A stretch of DNA of 12,402 nucleotides, from the NCBI GenBank assembly GCA_014382645.1, contig JACNJI010000321.1, positions 1 through 12,402 on the forward strand. The letters are read 5' to 3'. This document shows positions 6,141 through 12,402 of the stretch, piece by piece (within the stretch, counting starts at the first letter, position 1; each line of letters opens with the position of its first letter). The DNA comes from Verrucomicrobiota bacterium. Its GTDB lineage: Bacteria > Verrucomicrobiota > Verrucomicrobiia > Opitutales > Seribacteraceae. A program made the translations under genes and the position numbers. The notes under the pieces were generated by a model. It saw nothing but the letters and a program-made list of their open reading frames with translations, ran no database searches and was not told the origin of the DNA.

Positions 6141-7556
6141 ATGAATAACAACAGGGTGCGCGGATTAGCCTCGCTTCACAATGCGGCTCTTTTGCTTACG
6201 GTTATCGCATGTTTTTGGATTATCCATTATTTTTGGAAATCCTCGGGGCACGAATTGATCAATTTGCCTTGGAGTTACGCACTGGCTGCTGTCCTTGGCG
6301 TGTTCTTGGCATCTTTTGGATCTTTCGACTCTTATGGTGCGTTTCTTCACTCTATCGGGTGGCGTCGCCTAGGCGCTTCCCTGATTAAGTCAAACTTTCA
6401 AGTGGCTCTCATTGCTTTTTTGGTCTTTGCCTTCTACTTCGCCACTAAAGACAAGGCAACCAGTAGGCTTTTCCTCGCTGTATTTATTGGAGCTTGCTGG
6501 CCTGTTCTCGTTTTGGCGAATTTCAGCTTCCCAGTGCTTTTTCAGCGTTTTTCCACACCTTCTTCCAGCGATCGAAAGAGTGTGATCATTGGAGACGGGG
6601 GTGCTCTCGACTCTTTGAGTCAATGGCTCGACCGGCATACTGCCCAAGGATTTTCTTTCGCCGGTGTTTTCTCAACTTCCCGTTGTGTTCCGGAAAAACT
6701 GTCCCTTCCGGATCTTGGGCATTACTCATTGCTCGATGAGTACCTTGAACACAACGAAATCCATCAAGTTGTCGTTGTGCCCGACGAGCACATTGACCGC
6801 TGGATCCCCCTTGTTGCGGAAAACTCAAATCGCCATGGTTGTCGGGTTCTCATCTACAATTCACTTTCCAGTTTGTTTGATTCGCGTCTAATTTTCGTAG
6901 AAGAATCGGGGCGCCAATTTTTCAGACTTCAGAACGAACCGCTCGAAAGCCCTTTCAATCGAATGGTGAAGCGTGTTTTCGATGTTGCTCTAAGTCTTCC
7001 CGCTCTCCTCTTGGCGTTGCCGCCAGCCATGATTTTTGTGTGGTTGTTTCAACGTATACAGTCTCCCGGCCCCCTTTTCTTTCGTCAAGAGAGGGTCGGG
7101 CTTGCAGGTCGTAAATTTGTTATCTGGAAGTTTCGTTCCATGGGGCATGATTTCTCAGGCAAAAGGAACGAAGCTGCACAGGCGACTCGCGCCGACACAA
7201 GGATTTTCCCTGCGGGTCGGTTTATGCGTCGTTTTAGCATCGACGAAATTCCTCAAATTTTAAATGTACTAAAGGGCGAGATGAGCCTTGTTGGCCCACG
7301 TCCTTATCTTGCTCAGCACGATTACCTCTTTCAGCGTGACTATAAGGCTTATCGGGTTAGGCAATTCGTGAAGCCAGGAGTAACTGGTCCTGCTCAATGC
7401 CGTGGTCTACGAGGGGAATTTACCGATCCCGAACTTGTTCGTCGTCGTATCGAGATGGATTTCGATTATGTTGGCAACTGGTCAGTTTGGACGGATTGTG
7501 AGATTGTACTACGCACCGTGGTTCAAGTCGTCTTCCCTCCGCGTTCCGCTTACTGA
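6141..7556 (+). CDS. Polyprenyl-phosphate sugar-1-phosphate transferase (WbaP/WcaJ family), priming glycosyltransferase
   Basis: This 471-residue membrane enzyme has four N-terminal TM helices (about 11-31, 44-64, 84-101, 108-130). A Rossmann-like CoA-binding-type domain follows (about 145-255, starting SVIIGDGG), then the catalytic PGT domain. The last begins PFNRMVKRVFD (271-281) with the re-entrant helix, then SPGPLFFRQERVG (308-320), KFVIWKFRSM (325-334), SIDEIPQ with the presumed catalytic Asp368-Glu369, and LVGPRP (383-388). The family transfers a hexose-1-phosphate from a UDP-sugar to undecaprenyl phosphate at the inner membrane, the first step of exopolysaccharide or O-antigen repeat assembly. 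The length and three-part layout match full-size WcaJ/WbaP proteins. No clear Shine-Dalgarno sequence precedes the ATG. It is divergent from the exosortase unit and followed 19 nt later by a second glycosyltransferase. The sugar cannot be told from sequence. Confidence 0.93.
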   Translation: MNNNRVRGLASLHNAALLLTVIACFWIIHYFWKSSGHELINLPWSYALAAVLGVFLASFGSFDSYGAFLHSIGWRRLGASLIKSNFQVALIAFLVFAFYFATKDKATSRLFLAVFIGACWPVLVLANFSFPVLFQRFSTPSSSDRKSVIIGDGGALDSLSQWLDRHTAQGFSFAGVFSTSRCVPEKLSLPDLGHYSLLDEYLEHNEIHQVVVVPDEHIDRWIPLVAENSNRHGCRVLIYNSLSSLFDSRLIFVEESGRQFFRLQNEPLESPFNRMVKRVFDVALSLPALLLALPPAMIFVWLFQRIQSPGPLFFRQERVGLAGRKFVIWKFRSMGHDFSGKRNEAAQATRADTRIFPAGRFMRRFSIDEIPQILNVLKGEMSLVGPRPYLAQHDYLFQRDYKAYRVRQFVKPGVTGPAQCRGLRGEFTDPELVRRRIEMDFDYVGNWSVWTDCEIVLRTVVQVVFPPRSAY

Positions 7557-7575
7557 GACGATTCTTACTGCTCTA

Positions 7576-8385
7576 GTGAGTTTCAAGACCGACGACTCCC
7601 TCCATTCACTTCCTGCTTTCCCGACTCGAACTGTTCTTGGAGTTAAGTTTTTTTCGGGTAGTTTGACAGAGGTTACTGATCATGCCTTGCTTGGCGGACT
7701 AGTAGTCGCCCCATCCGGTCCCGGACTGGCAAATGACCTTCCTCGGGATCCTGCCTATCGTGATGCCCTCGTTGCCGCCGATCTCGTTCTTCCCGACAGC
7801 GGGCTCATGGCTCTATGGTGGAATCGTTCCCATTCGAACAAAAAGGAAAAGTTGCCTCGGTTGTCCGGCCTGCTTTTCCTCAAGGAACTCATCAAGCGGG
7901 AAGCCCAAGGAGTCCTGCGGGATTCTTTCTGGATTATGCCCGATGCCGGCCAAGATGCCGACAATCGAGGATGGCTCGCAGAAGAGGCTGGACTTGTCAT
8001 CGAGACCAAGGACGTCTACATCGCACCAGTGTATGCCGGTGCGGGTCTTCTTGCCGACGAGTCCCTTCTTAAGCTTTTGGTCGAACGGCGACCAAAACTA
8101 ATAATGGTAAATCTTGGTGGTGGCGTGCAGGAACGCCTCGGTCACTATCTGCGGGATCATCTCGACTACCGCCCGATTATTGTCTGCACCGGGGCTGCAC
8201 TTGCCTTTCTCTCGGGTCAGCAAGTGCGGATTCCCCACTGGGCTGACCGGCTATACCTCGGCTGGCTCCTTCGTTGTTTAGCCAATCCCGTTCGTTTTAT
8301 CCCTCGCTATTGGGCGGCTCGCAAACTGGTAGGACTCCTTAAACGATATGGCGCCGACTCGCCTCTCCCTCTAGAAACGGAGTAA
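7576..8385 (+). CDS. WecG/TagA/CpsF family glycosyltransferase (divergent)
   Basis: From GTG 7576 the product has 269 residues, near the usual family size. The frame also stays open upstream into the sugar transferase gene, but the residues there look out of frame, so I place the start 19 nt after that gene's stop. Family features are GPGLANDLPRDPAYRDAL (48-65), ADLVLPDSG (68-76, presumed catalytic Asp74), PKLIMVNLGGGVQERLGHYL (173-192) and TGAALAFLSG (205-214). The C-terminus ends in WADRLYLGWLLRCLANPVRFIPRYW, like the typical W...R..glEWlyRl..eP.R..RY ending. WecG and TagA transfer ManNAc-type sugars from UDP-sugars to a polyprenyl-linked acceptor. It therefore probably extends the lipid-linked sugar made by the upstream enzyme. 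Several motif residues differ from the usual DGxG and GxPkQE patterns, so the substrate is open. Confidence 0.87.
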   Translation: MSFKTDDSLHSLPAFPTRTVLGVKFFSGSLTEVTDHALLGGLVVAPSGPGLANDLPRDPAYRDALVAADLVLPDSGLMALWWNRSHSNKKEKLPRLSGLLFLKELIKREAQGVLRDSFWIMPDAGQDADNRGWLAEEAGLVIETKDVYIAPVYAGAGLLADESLLKLLVERRPKLIMVNLGGGVQERLGHYLRDHLDYRPIIVCTGAALAFLSGQQVRIPHWADRLYLGWLLRCLANPVRFIPRYWAARKLVGLLKRYGADSPLPLETE

Positions 8386-8408
8386 ACTTAGTTTAAGCGT
8401 TTTGAAAT

Positions 8409-8431
8409 AACCGGCTTGATTGCCTGGTTTT
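8409..8431 (+). terminator. Weak intrinsic-terminator-like hairpin after the glycosyltransferase gene
   Basis: AACCGGC (8409-8415), loop TTGATT, GCCTGGTT (8422-8429) pair over seven bases with one bulged T, followed by a short T run (8428-8431) and GATT. It lies 24 nt after the stop of the glycosyltransferase gene and 26 nt before the mtaB ATG. That is the point where gene content changes from glycan synthesis to housekeeping. The T-tract is short, so termination would be partial at best. Confidence 0.33.
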
Positions 8432-8456
8432 GATTCTACACCCTGTTCAACTTTTT

Positions 8457-9779
8457 ATGATTGCCGACCGACAGACCAAGCGTGCGTCCGTTCGAGCCCT
8501 AGGCTGTCGCCTTAACCAATACGAGGTTACCGCAATTGCCGATCGTCTTGCCGCTGCAGGCTACCAAGTTGTCCCCTTTGGCGAGCCTGCCGACCTCGGC
8601 GTCATCAACACCTGTACCGTGACCAACGAGGCCGATGCCAAGTCCCGCAACGTCATTCGCCGCTTCATCCGCGCGAATCCTCGGGCGGTAACGGTAGTGG
8701 TCGGGTGCTACTCTCAGGTCGGAGCTTCCTCGGTTGCTGAAATACAGGGGGTCGATTACGTCATCGGCAACCAAGACAAGATGAACCTGCTTGAATACAT
8801 CGGAGAGGAAAAAACCGATCGTCCGGTTGTCATCAGGGAAAAAATCGCAAGAGATGATTTCTCTCTCTCTATAAATGGTGACACCCCGTTTGAGTGGCGA
8901 GCGAATCTCAAGGTACAGGATGGTTGCGATTTCATGTGCGCCTTTTGCATCATACCCTTTGCTCGTGGCAGGGCGCGTTCACGGGCCTTCGACAACCTGA
9001 TGGAAGAGGCTCGATCGCTCGCGGTCAGAGGTGTTCGGGAAGTTATTCTCACGGGCGTCAACGTCGGTACCTACCAATCGGAAGGTCACGATTTTCTCGC
9101 AATGGTCGAGGCCCTTGCCTCTGTTCCGGATTTGGCTCGCATTCGCATCAGCAGCATCGAGCCCACCACCATTCCTGAAGCGCTTTTCCCGCTTATGGCT
9201 GATCCCTGTCATCCGCTTCTCCCATACCTTCACGTCCCACTTCAGGCGGGATGTGATCGGACGCTGGACGCCATGAAGCGTAAATATCAACTGGACGAGA
9301 TTACCGCTTTTATCCGCAAGGCAAACGATCTCGTCCCGAATTTATGCATTGGCACCGACCTCATGGCGGGTTTCCCCGGAGAGACCAATGATGATTTCGA
9401 GCAGACCTGCCGCACATTTCTGGAGCAGCCCTTTGCCTACTGCCACGTATTCACCTTTTCCGAACGTTCGGGAACCCCGGCCGCGAGAGCAGACGATCAG
9501 GTTCCCATGCAAGAGCGCCGCCGGCGCAGCGACCGTCTTCGTGTCCTGTCCGCATCAAAACGCCATGACTTTTACGAGGCCCAAGTCGGTCGCGAGGCTC
9601 GAATTCTAATAGAGGATCCGAAAAACGGTTGCTGGCCTGCCTACACGGAGAATTACGTTCGCGTCCTTGTGCGTTCGGATCGAACGGATCTTGCCAATCG
9701 TCTCGCTAGGGTGCGACTCGGTCGAGCCAGACCCGAATACGTCGAAGCCGAGCTTCTGGAAGTCCTCGACCAAACCTGA
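8457..9779 (+). CDS. mtaB: tRNA (N6-L-threonylcarbamoyladenosine(37)-C2)-methylthiotransferase MtaB
   Basis: This cytosolic radical-SAM enzyme converts t6A37 to ms2t6A37 in ANN-decoding tRNAs. The 440-residue product starts with the methylthiotransferase N-terminal domain, with Cys17 in ALGCRLNQYE, Cys53 in NTCTVTNEAD and Cys84 in VVGCYSQ, the three ligands of the auxiliary 4Fe-4S cluster. The radical-SAM CxxxCxxC follows (Cys147, Cys151, Cys154, in GCDFMCAFC). Downstream come GVNVGTY, ISSIEPTTI, LHVPLQAGCD and the GTDLMAGFPGET segment, then a short TRAM-like C-terminus. The ALGCRLNQ/NTCTVT pattern points to MtaB rather than MiaB or RimO. I chose the ATG at 8457; an in-frame TTG at 8430 would add nine residues that resemble no conserved part and would fall inside the terminator-like hairpin. 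The HAD gene follows after 8 nt. Confidence 0.93.
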   Translation: MIADRQTKRASVRALGCRLNQYEVTAIADRLAAAGYQVVPFGEPADLGVINTCTVTNEADAKSRNVIRRFIRANPRAVTVVVGCYSQVGASSVAEIQGVDYVIGNQDKMNLLEYIGEEKTDRPVVIREKIARDDFSLSINGDTPFEWRANLKVQDGCDFMCAFCIIPFARGRARSRAFDNLMEEARSLAVRGVREVILTGVNVGTYQSEGHDFLAMVEALASVPDLARIRISSIEPTTIPEALFPLMADPCHPLLPYLHVPLQAGCDRTLDAMKRKYQLDEITAFIRKANDLVPNLCIGTDLMAGFPGETNDDFEQTCRTFLEQPFAYCHVFTFSERSGTPAARADDQVPMQERRRRSDRLRVLSASKRHDFYEAQVGREARILIEDPKNGCWPAYTENYVRVLVRSDRTDLANRLARVRLGRARPEYVEAELLEVLDQT

Positions 9780-9787
9780 GCCACGCC

Positions 9788-10465
9788 GTGCCTGCTCTTC
9801 TTCTTTGGGATCTCGACGAAACCTTAGTCACCACGGCCGGGGCAGGGGAGCGCTCGATCGTGCGATCGGCTCGCAAGCACTGGTCCGTGGCGGTCGACCT
9901 TTCGCTTATTCCTTACGCCGGTTGTACCGATCGCCGGATCGGCCACCTCATCCGCAAGCATTTCGGCATTGCCGAGGATGAATCTACCCTGCGAGCCTAC
10001 CTCGATGACTTCGTGAACTTCGTTTCCGAGGAACTCCCTGACTCCGGTGCCCGTATACTGCCCGGAATTTCGGAAGTCGTAGAAGCAGCCCACACTTCGC
10101 CAAATCATCAGCAAGGTCTCCTCACGGGTAACCTTCGGGCGGCTGCGGAGGCGAAGCTAGTCCCCTTTGGTCTATGGGATTATTTTTCTTTCGGAGCCTT
10201 CGCCGATGATGCGATCGAACGCTTGGATCTTGGGCCGGTCGCTCTAGCGCGGGCTTCTGAGTATTACGGAGTCACCTTTGCTCGAGAAGAAGTCACAGTC
10301 ATAGGCGATACCCCTCACGATGTCGCTTGCGCCCGCGCCATCGGCGCTCGATCGCTTGCCGTGGCATCCGGTCGTTTTACCCCGGAGCAACTTGCCGAGT
10401 GTGAGCCGACCTGTCTCGTACGTTCACTCCAAGAGCCTGCTGCCCTTTCTTTTCTTTCCCTTTAG
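9788..10465 (+). CDS. HAD-superfamily hydrolase, phosphoglycolate-phosphatase-like
   Basis: This 225-residue cytosolic protein has all four HAD motifs. Motif I is LLWDLDETL (nucleophile Asp8, acid/base Asp10), motif II LLTGN (Thr113), motif III Lys123 in AEAKLVPFG, and motif IV VIGDTPHD (Asp174 and Asp178). A helical cap at about 20-85 is of the C1 type found in phosphoglycolate phosphatase and beta-phosphoglucomutase. Motif I has Glu where most relatives have Gly (DxDET instead of DxDGT). It probably hydrolyses a small phosphate ester; the substrate cannot be read from sequence. The GTG start lies 8 nt after the mtaB stop, and the 5' nuclease gene follows 40 nt on, so these genes are probably co-transcribed. 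Confidence 0.87.
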   Translation: MPALLLWDLDETLVTTAGAGERSIVRSARKHWSVAVDLSLIPYAGCTDRRIGHLIRKHFGIAEDESTLRAYLDDFVNFVSEELPDSGARILPGISEVVEAAHTSPNHQQGLLTGNLRAAAEAKLVPFGLWDYFSFGAFADDAIERLDLGPVALARASEYYGVTFAREEVTVIGDTPHDVACARAIGARSLAVASGRFTPEQLAECEPTCLVRSLQEPAALSFLSL

Positions 10466-10505
10466 TCTTGCGGGCGGAGCCATCTCCCGTCTTTTCTCGG
10501 TTTGC

Positions 10506-11375
10506 ATGGCCAAGATTCTTTTATGCGATGGGCACAACCTTGCCTTCCGTGCCTTTTACGGCATCACCGAACTCTCTCGCTCGGATGGTTTCCCCACCAA
10601 CATGATTCACGGTTGGCTTCGAACCTTCTGGAGGCTGGAAGACTATGAAAAGCCCGATGTCGTGCGAGTCTACTTCGATAAAGGGGCTCCCGCTCGCCGT
10701 GTAAACTTGCTTCCCGAGTACAAGGCAAACCGCGGTGCATCTCCCGAAGATTTCCAGCAACAGCTTCCTTGGGTCAAGCAACTGACCGTGGCCCTCGGCT
10801 ATAGTTCCGAAGAGCGAGAAGGCTTGGAGGCGGATGACCTCATAGCCGCCGCCGCCGTCACTCTTGCCGAGCAGAATCAGGAAGTCTTAATTGTGAGCGC
10901 CGACAAGGATCTTTCCCAGCTTATCTGCCCTGGCGTTCGCCAGCTCTTGCCCCCTCCGACCGCGAACCCACGTATCGGTTGGAGAACCTTGGACGTCGAG
11001 GGCGTTTGCGACAAGTTTGGCGTGCCTCCCGAGCGTATTCTCGATTACCTCGCTCTCATCGGCGATACTTCGGACAACATCCCGGGTCTCCCCGGCGTAG
11101 GTCCGAAGACCGCCGTCAAGTGGCTCTCAGAGCATGGCACCCTAGAGAACGTAATTGCAAACGCCGGACGTCTTACCCCCAAGCGCTTCTGCTCAATAGT
11201 CTATGAAAATCAAGAAATTCTTCGCCGAAACATTGAGCTGGTTCGCCTCGAGCACGATGTAGAAATCGATCTTTCCACTCCACCGCCTCCCAACCTCCAG
11301 GCCCTTCGCGAAATTCTCACTGAAATGGAAATGCATCGCTCCATCGAAGAGGCGGAACGCCGCTATGCACGCTGA
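10506..11375 (+). CDS. Stand-alone PolA-type 5'-3' exonuclease (FEN-like)
   Basis: At 289 residues it corresponds to the 5' nuclease domain of DNA polymerase I without any polymerase part. All metal-binding acids of the family appear present: Asp8 (LLCDGHN), Asp58 (VYFDKGAPARR), Glu108-Asp110-Asp111 (EGLEADDLI), Asp133 and Asp135 (SADKDLSQL), and Asp187 and Asp190 (GDTSDNIPG). The clamp-side basic motif YKANR is at 72-76. The helix-3-turn-helix DNA-binding segment NIPGLPGVGPKTAVKWL is at 191-207. Such enzymes cut 5' flaps and RNA primers in lagging-strand maturation and repair. The frame is open upstream into the HAD gene, but ATG 10506 begins the conserved first strand (MAKILLCDGHN), so that start is chosen. 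A complete polA may exist elsewhere; this would then be an accessory copy. Confidence 0.9.
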   Translation: MAKILLCDGHNLAFRAFYGITELSRSDGFPTNMIHGWLRTFWRLEDYEKPDVVRVYFDKGAPARRVNLLPEYKANRGASPEDFQQQLPWVKQLTVALGYSSEEREGLEADDLIAAAAVTLAEQNQEVLIVSADKDLSQLICPGVRQLLPPPTANPRIGWRTLDVEGVCDKFGVPPERILDYLALIGDTSDNIPGLPGVGPKTAVKWLSEHGTLENVIANAGRLTPKRFCSIVYENQEILRRNIELVRLEHDVEIDLSTPPPPNLQALREILTEMEMHRSIEEAERRYAR

Positions 11376-11517
11376 TACTGTCCGATGGATTTCTTTCGTA
11401 TCCTCTCCTGATGTGCTAGACGAGGCAGAACTTTTTTTCGGCCCCGATCCGATCTCAAATTCTTATTCCCTTGCGTCTGTGCGGAAAGGATACGTTTTAG
11501 CTATTCCTTTTCATTAG
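11376..11517. other. Intergenic stretch before hisG, no clear element
   Basis: This 142-nt gap is the largest between plus-strand genes in the right half and should hold the hisG promoter. A T run (11432-11438) follows no convincing stem, and TTGCGT (11471-11476) has no good -10 at normal spacing. A GGAAAGGA purine run (11482-11489) is too far from the ATG to be its ribosome-binding site. Nothing here can be called with confidence. Confidence 0.3.
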
Positions 11518-12393
11518 ATGAGCACTTTATTAAATTTTGGTTTGCCTAAGGGCAGTTTGGAGGAAGCGACGATCGATTTGTTCGCCAAGGCGGGTTTTCG
11601 CATTTCGAAGGGATCTCGTTCCTATAGACCTGCATGGGACGATCCCGAACTGGATGGCCGTTTTGTTCGTGCTCAGGAAATGAGCCGATATGTGGAGAAT
11701 GGGTTCTTCGATTGCGGTCTGACTGGTCGTGATTGGGTCTTGGAGAATGGATCGGATGTGGTACAGGTTGCGGATTTGGTATACAGTCGGGCTTCCAATC
11801 GTATCTCCAAATGGGTGCTTGCTGTGCCCGAGGACTCGGACATTCGCTCGGTTAAGGATTTGGAGGGCAAGACGGTGGCCACCGAATTGGTGAACTTTAC
11901 TCGGGGGTATCTTGAGGAGCATGGCGTGAGTGCCGATGTGGAGTTTTCCTGGGGGGCTACGGAAGTGAAAGTGCCCGAGCTGGTAGATGCTATCGTTGAT
12001 CTTACCGAAACGGGGAACTCGATACGAGCCAATAGGTTGCGGATTGTCGACGTCTTGCTCGAGACGAACACAGTGCTGATTGCCAACAATGCGAGTTGGG
12101 GAAATGAGGCGAAGCGAGCCAAGATGGAGAACATTGCTTTGCTCCTGCAGGCCGCTCTGGATGCTAAGGCGAAGGTCGGCCTGAAATTGAATGTCCCAAA
12201 GGCGATTCTCGATCAAGTGTTGGAGGCTTTGCCCGCCCTCCGCAATCCAACAATTTCGAGTTTGAGCGATGAGAACTGGGTGGCCGTGGAGACCGTGATC
12301 GAGAAGAAGATTTCTCGGGAAATTATTCCCGCGCTCAAGCGACTCGGAGCAGAGGGCATCGTGGAGTATCCGCTCAACAAAGTCGTCTATTAA
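11518..12393 (+). CDS. hisG: ATP phosphoribosyltransferase, long form
   Basis: This enzyme catalyses the first committed step of histidine biosynthesis: ATP plus PRPP gives phosphoribosyl-ATP. The 291-residue product starts with the family's [18 protein letters not shown]. The periplasmic-binding-protein-like catalytic domain follows, with [15 protein letters not shown] (about 63-77), [17 protein letters not shown], and the PRPP-binding loop [16 protein letters not shown] (about 159-174), which matches the usual IVDlvsTGnTLraN. The length and the C-terminal region (about 210-288, [23 protein letters not shown] onward) fit the ACT-like regulatory domain of HisG long form, which is inhibited by histidine and needs no HisZ. 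The ATG directly precedes the conserved N-terminus. No other his gene is visible; the window ends 9 nt after the stop. Confidence 0.95.
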   Translation: MSTLLNFGLPKGSLEEATIDLFAKAGFRISKGSRSYRPAWDDPELDGRFVRAQEMSRYVENGFFDCGLTGRDWVLENGSDVVQVADLVYSRASNRISKWVLAVPEDSDIRSVKDLEGKTVATELVNFTRGYLEEHGVSADVEFSWGATEVKVPELVDAIVDLTETGNSIRANRLRIVDVLLETNTVLIANNASWGNEAKRAKMENIALLLQAALDAKAKVGLKLNVPKAILDQVLEALPALRNPTISSLSDENWVAVETVIEKKISREIIPALKRLGAEGIVEYPLNKVVY

Positions 12394-12402
12394 TCGTCTC
12401 AA

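Noticed and set aside
7402..7575. Upstream extension of the WecG-like frame overlapping the sugar transferase gene
   Set aside because: The overlap would be 155 nt and the extra residues resemble out-of-frame translation of the conserved transferase C-terminus. GTG 7576 after the stop is more likely.
8166..8174. Second GGGCGGTAG match on the minus strand
   Set aside because: It lies inside the glycosyltransferase gene and antisense to it, in Tyr-Arg-Pro codons, and the following bases do not match ops. About 0.4 matches to the 8-base core are expected by chance in the window.
10320..10505. Upstream extension of the 5' nuclease frame into the HAD gene
   Set aside because: The extra 62 residues overlap the conserved HAD motif IV region in another frame, while ATG 10506 begins the conserved first strand of the nuclease.
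11432..11438. T run after the nuclease gene as a terminator
   Set aside because: No stable stem precedes it on the plus strand, so it does not qualify as an intrinsic terminator.
11530..12402. Long open frame antisense to hisG
   Set aside because: It lies opposite hisG over nearly its full length, its translation shows no family features, and the plus-strand product is an unmistakable HisG. It is a codon-usage shadow.

Overview
The window looks like a chromosomal segment of a Gram-negative bacterium of the Verrucomicrobiota type, possibly an Opitutae/Puniceicoccales relative. That placement is an inference. It rests on the pairing of an exosortase locus with a GbsR/MarR-like regulator and a NusG paralogue, the mixed GC content, and the housekeeping genes at the right end (mtaB, a PolA-type 5' nuclease, long-form hisG). 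No rRNA, tRNA, mobile element or CRISPR array was seen.

The left half (1-5865) is a minus-strand unit. In transcription order it holds a GbsR/MarR-like winged-helix regulator, an RfaH/UpxY-like NusG paralogue (4-nt overlap), a gap of about 350 nt, a membrane-anchored TPR-type protein, an exosortase with a fused EpsI-like C-terminal domain (4-nt overlap), and an acyltransferase-3 family membrane protein that runs off the left edge. The gap carries a 12-mer matching the RfaH ops element at 11 of 12 positions, inside a longer JUMPstart-like stretch. It lies just after a stable hairpin and overlaps the -35 box of a good sigma70-like promoter. This suggests that the NusG paralogue is recruited there and carries RNA polymerase through the long TPR-exosortase-acyltransferase transcript.

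A very AT-rich divergent intergenic region (5866-6140) separates this from the plus-strand genes. First come two genes of lipid-linked glycan assembly: a WbaP/WcaJ-type sugar-phosphate transferase that would load the first sugar on undecaprenyl phosphate, and a WecG/TagA/CpsF-type glycosyltransferase that would probably add a following sugar. After a weak terminator-like hairpin the content turns to housekeeping genes: mtaB (tRNA ms2t6A37 modification), a HAD phosphatase, a stand-alone PolA-like 5'-3' nuclease and hisG. The sequence becomes visibly more GC-rich in this part.

Taken together, the left and middle parts look like an exopolysaccharide/exosortase locus: glycan initiation, O-acylation, exosortase processing of surface proteins, and a dedicated antitermination circuit. 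No PEP-CTERM-type cargo gene is present, so the exosortase substrates must lie elsewhere.
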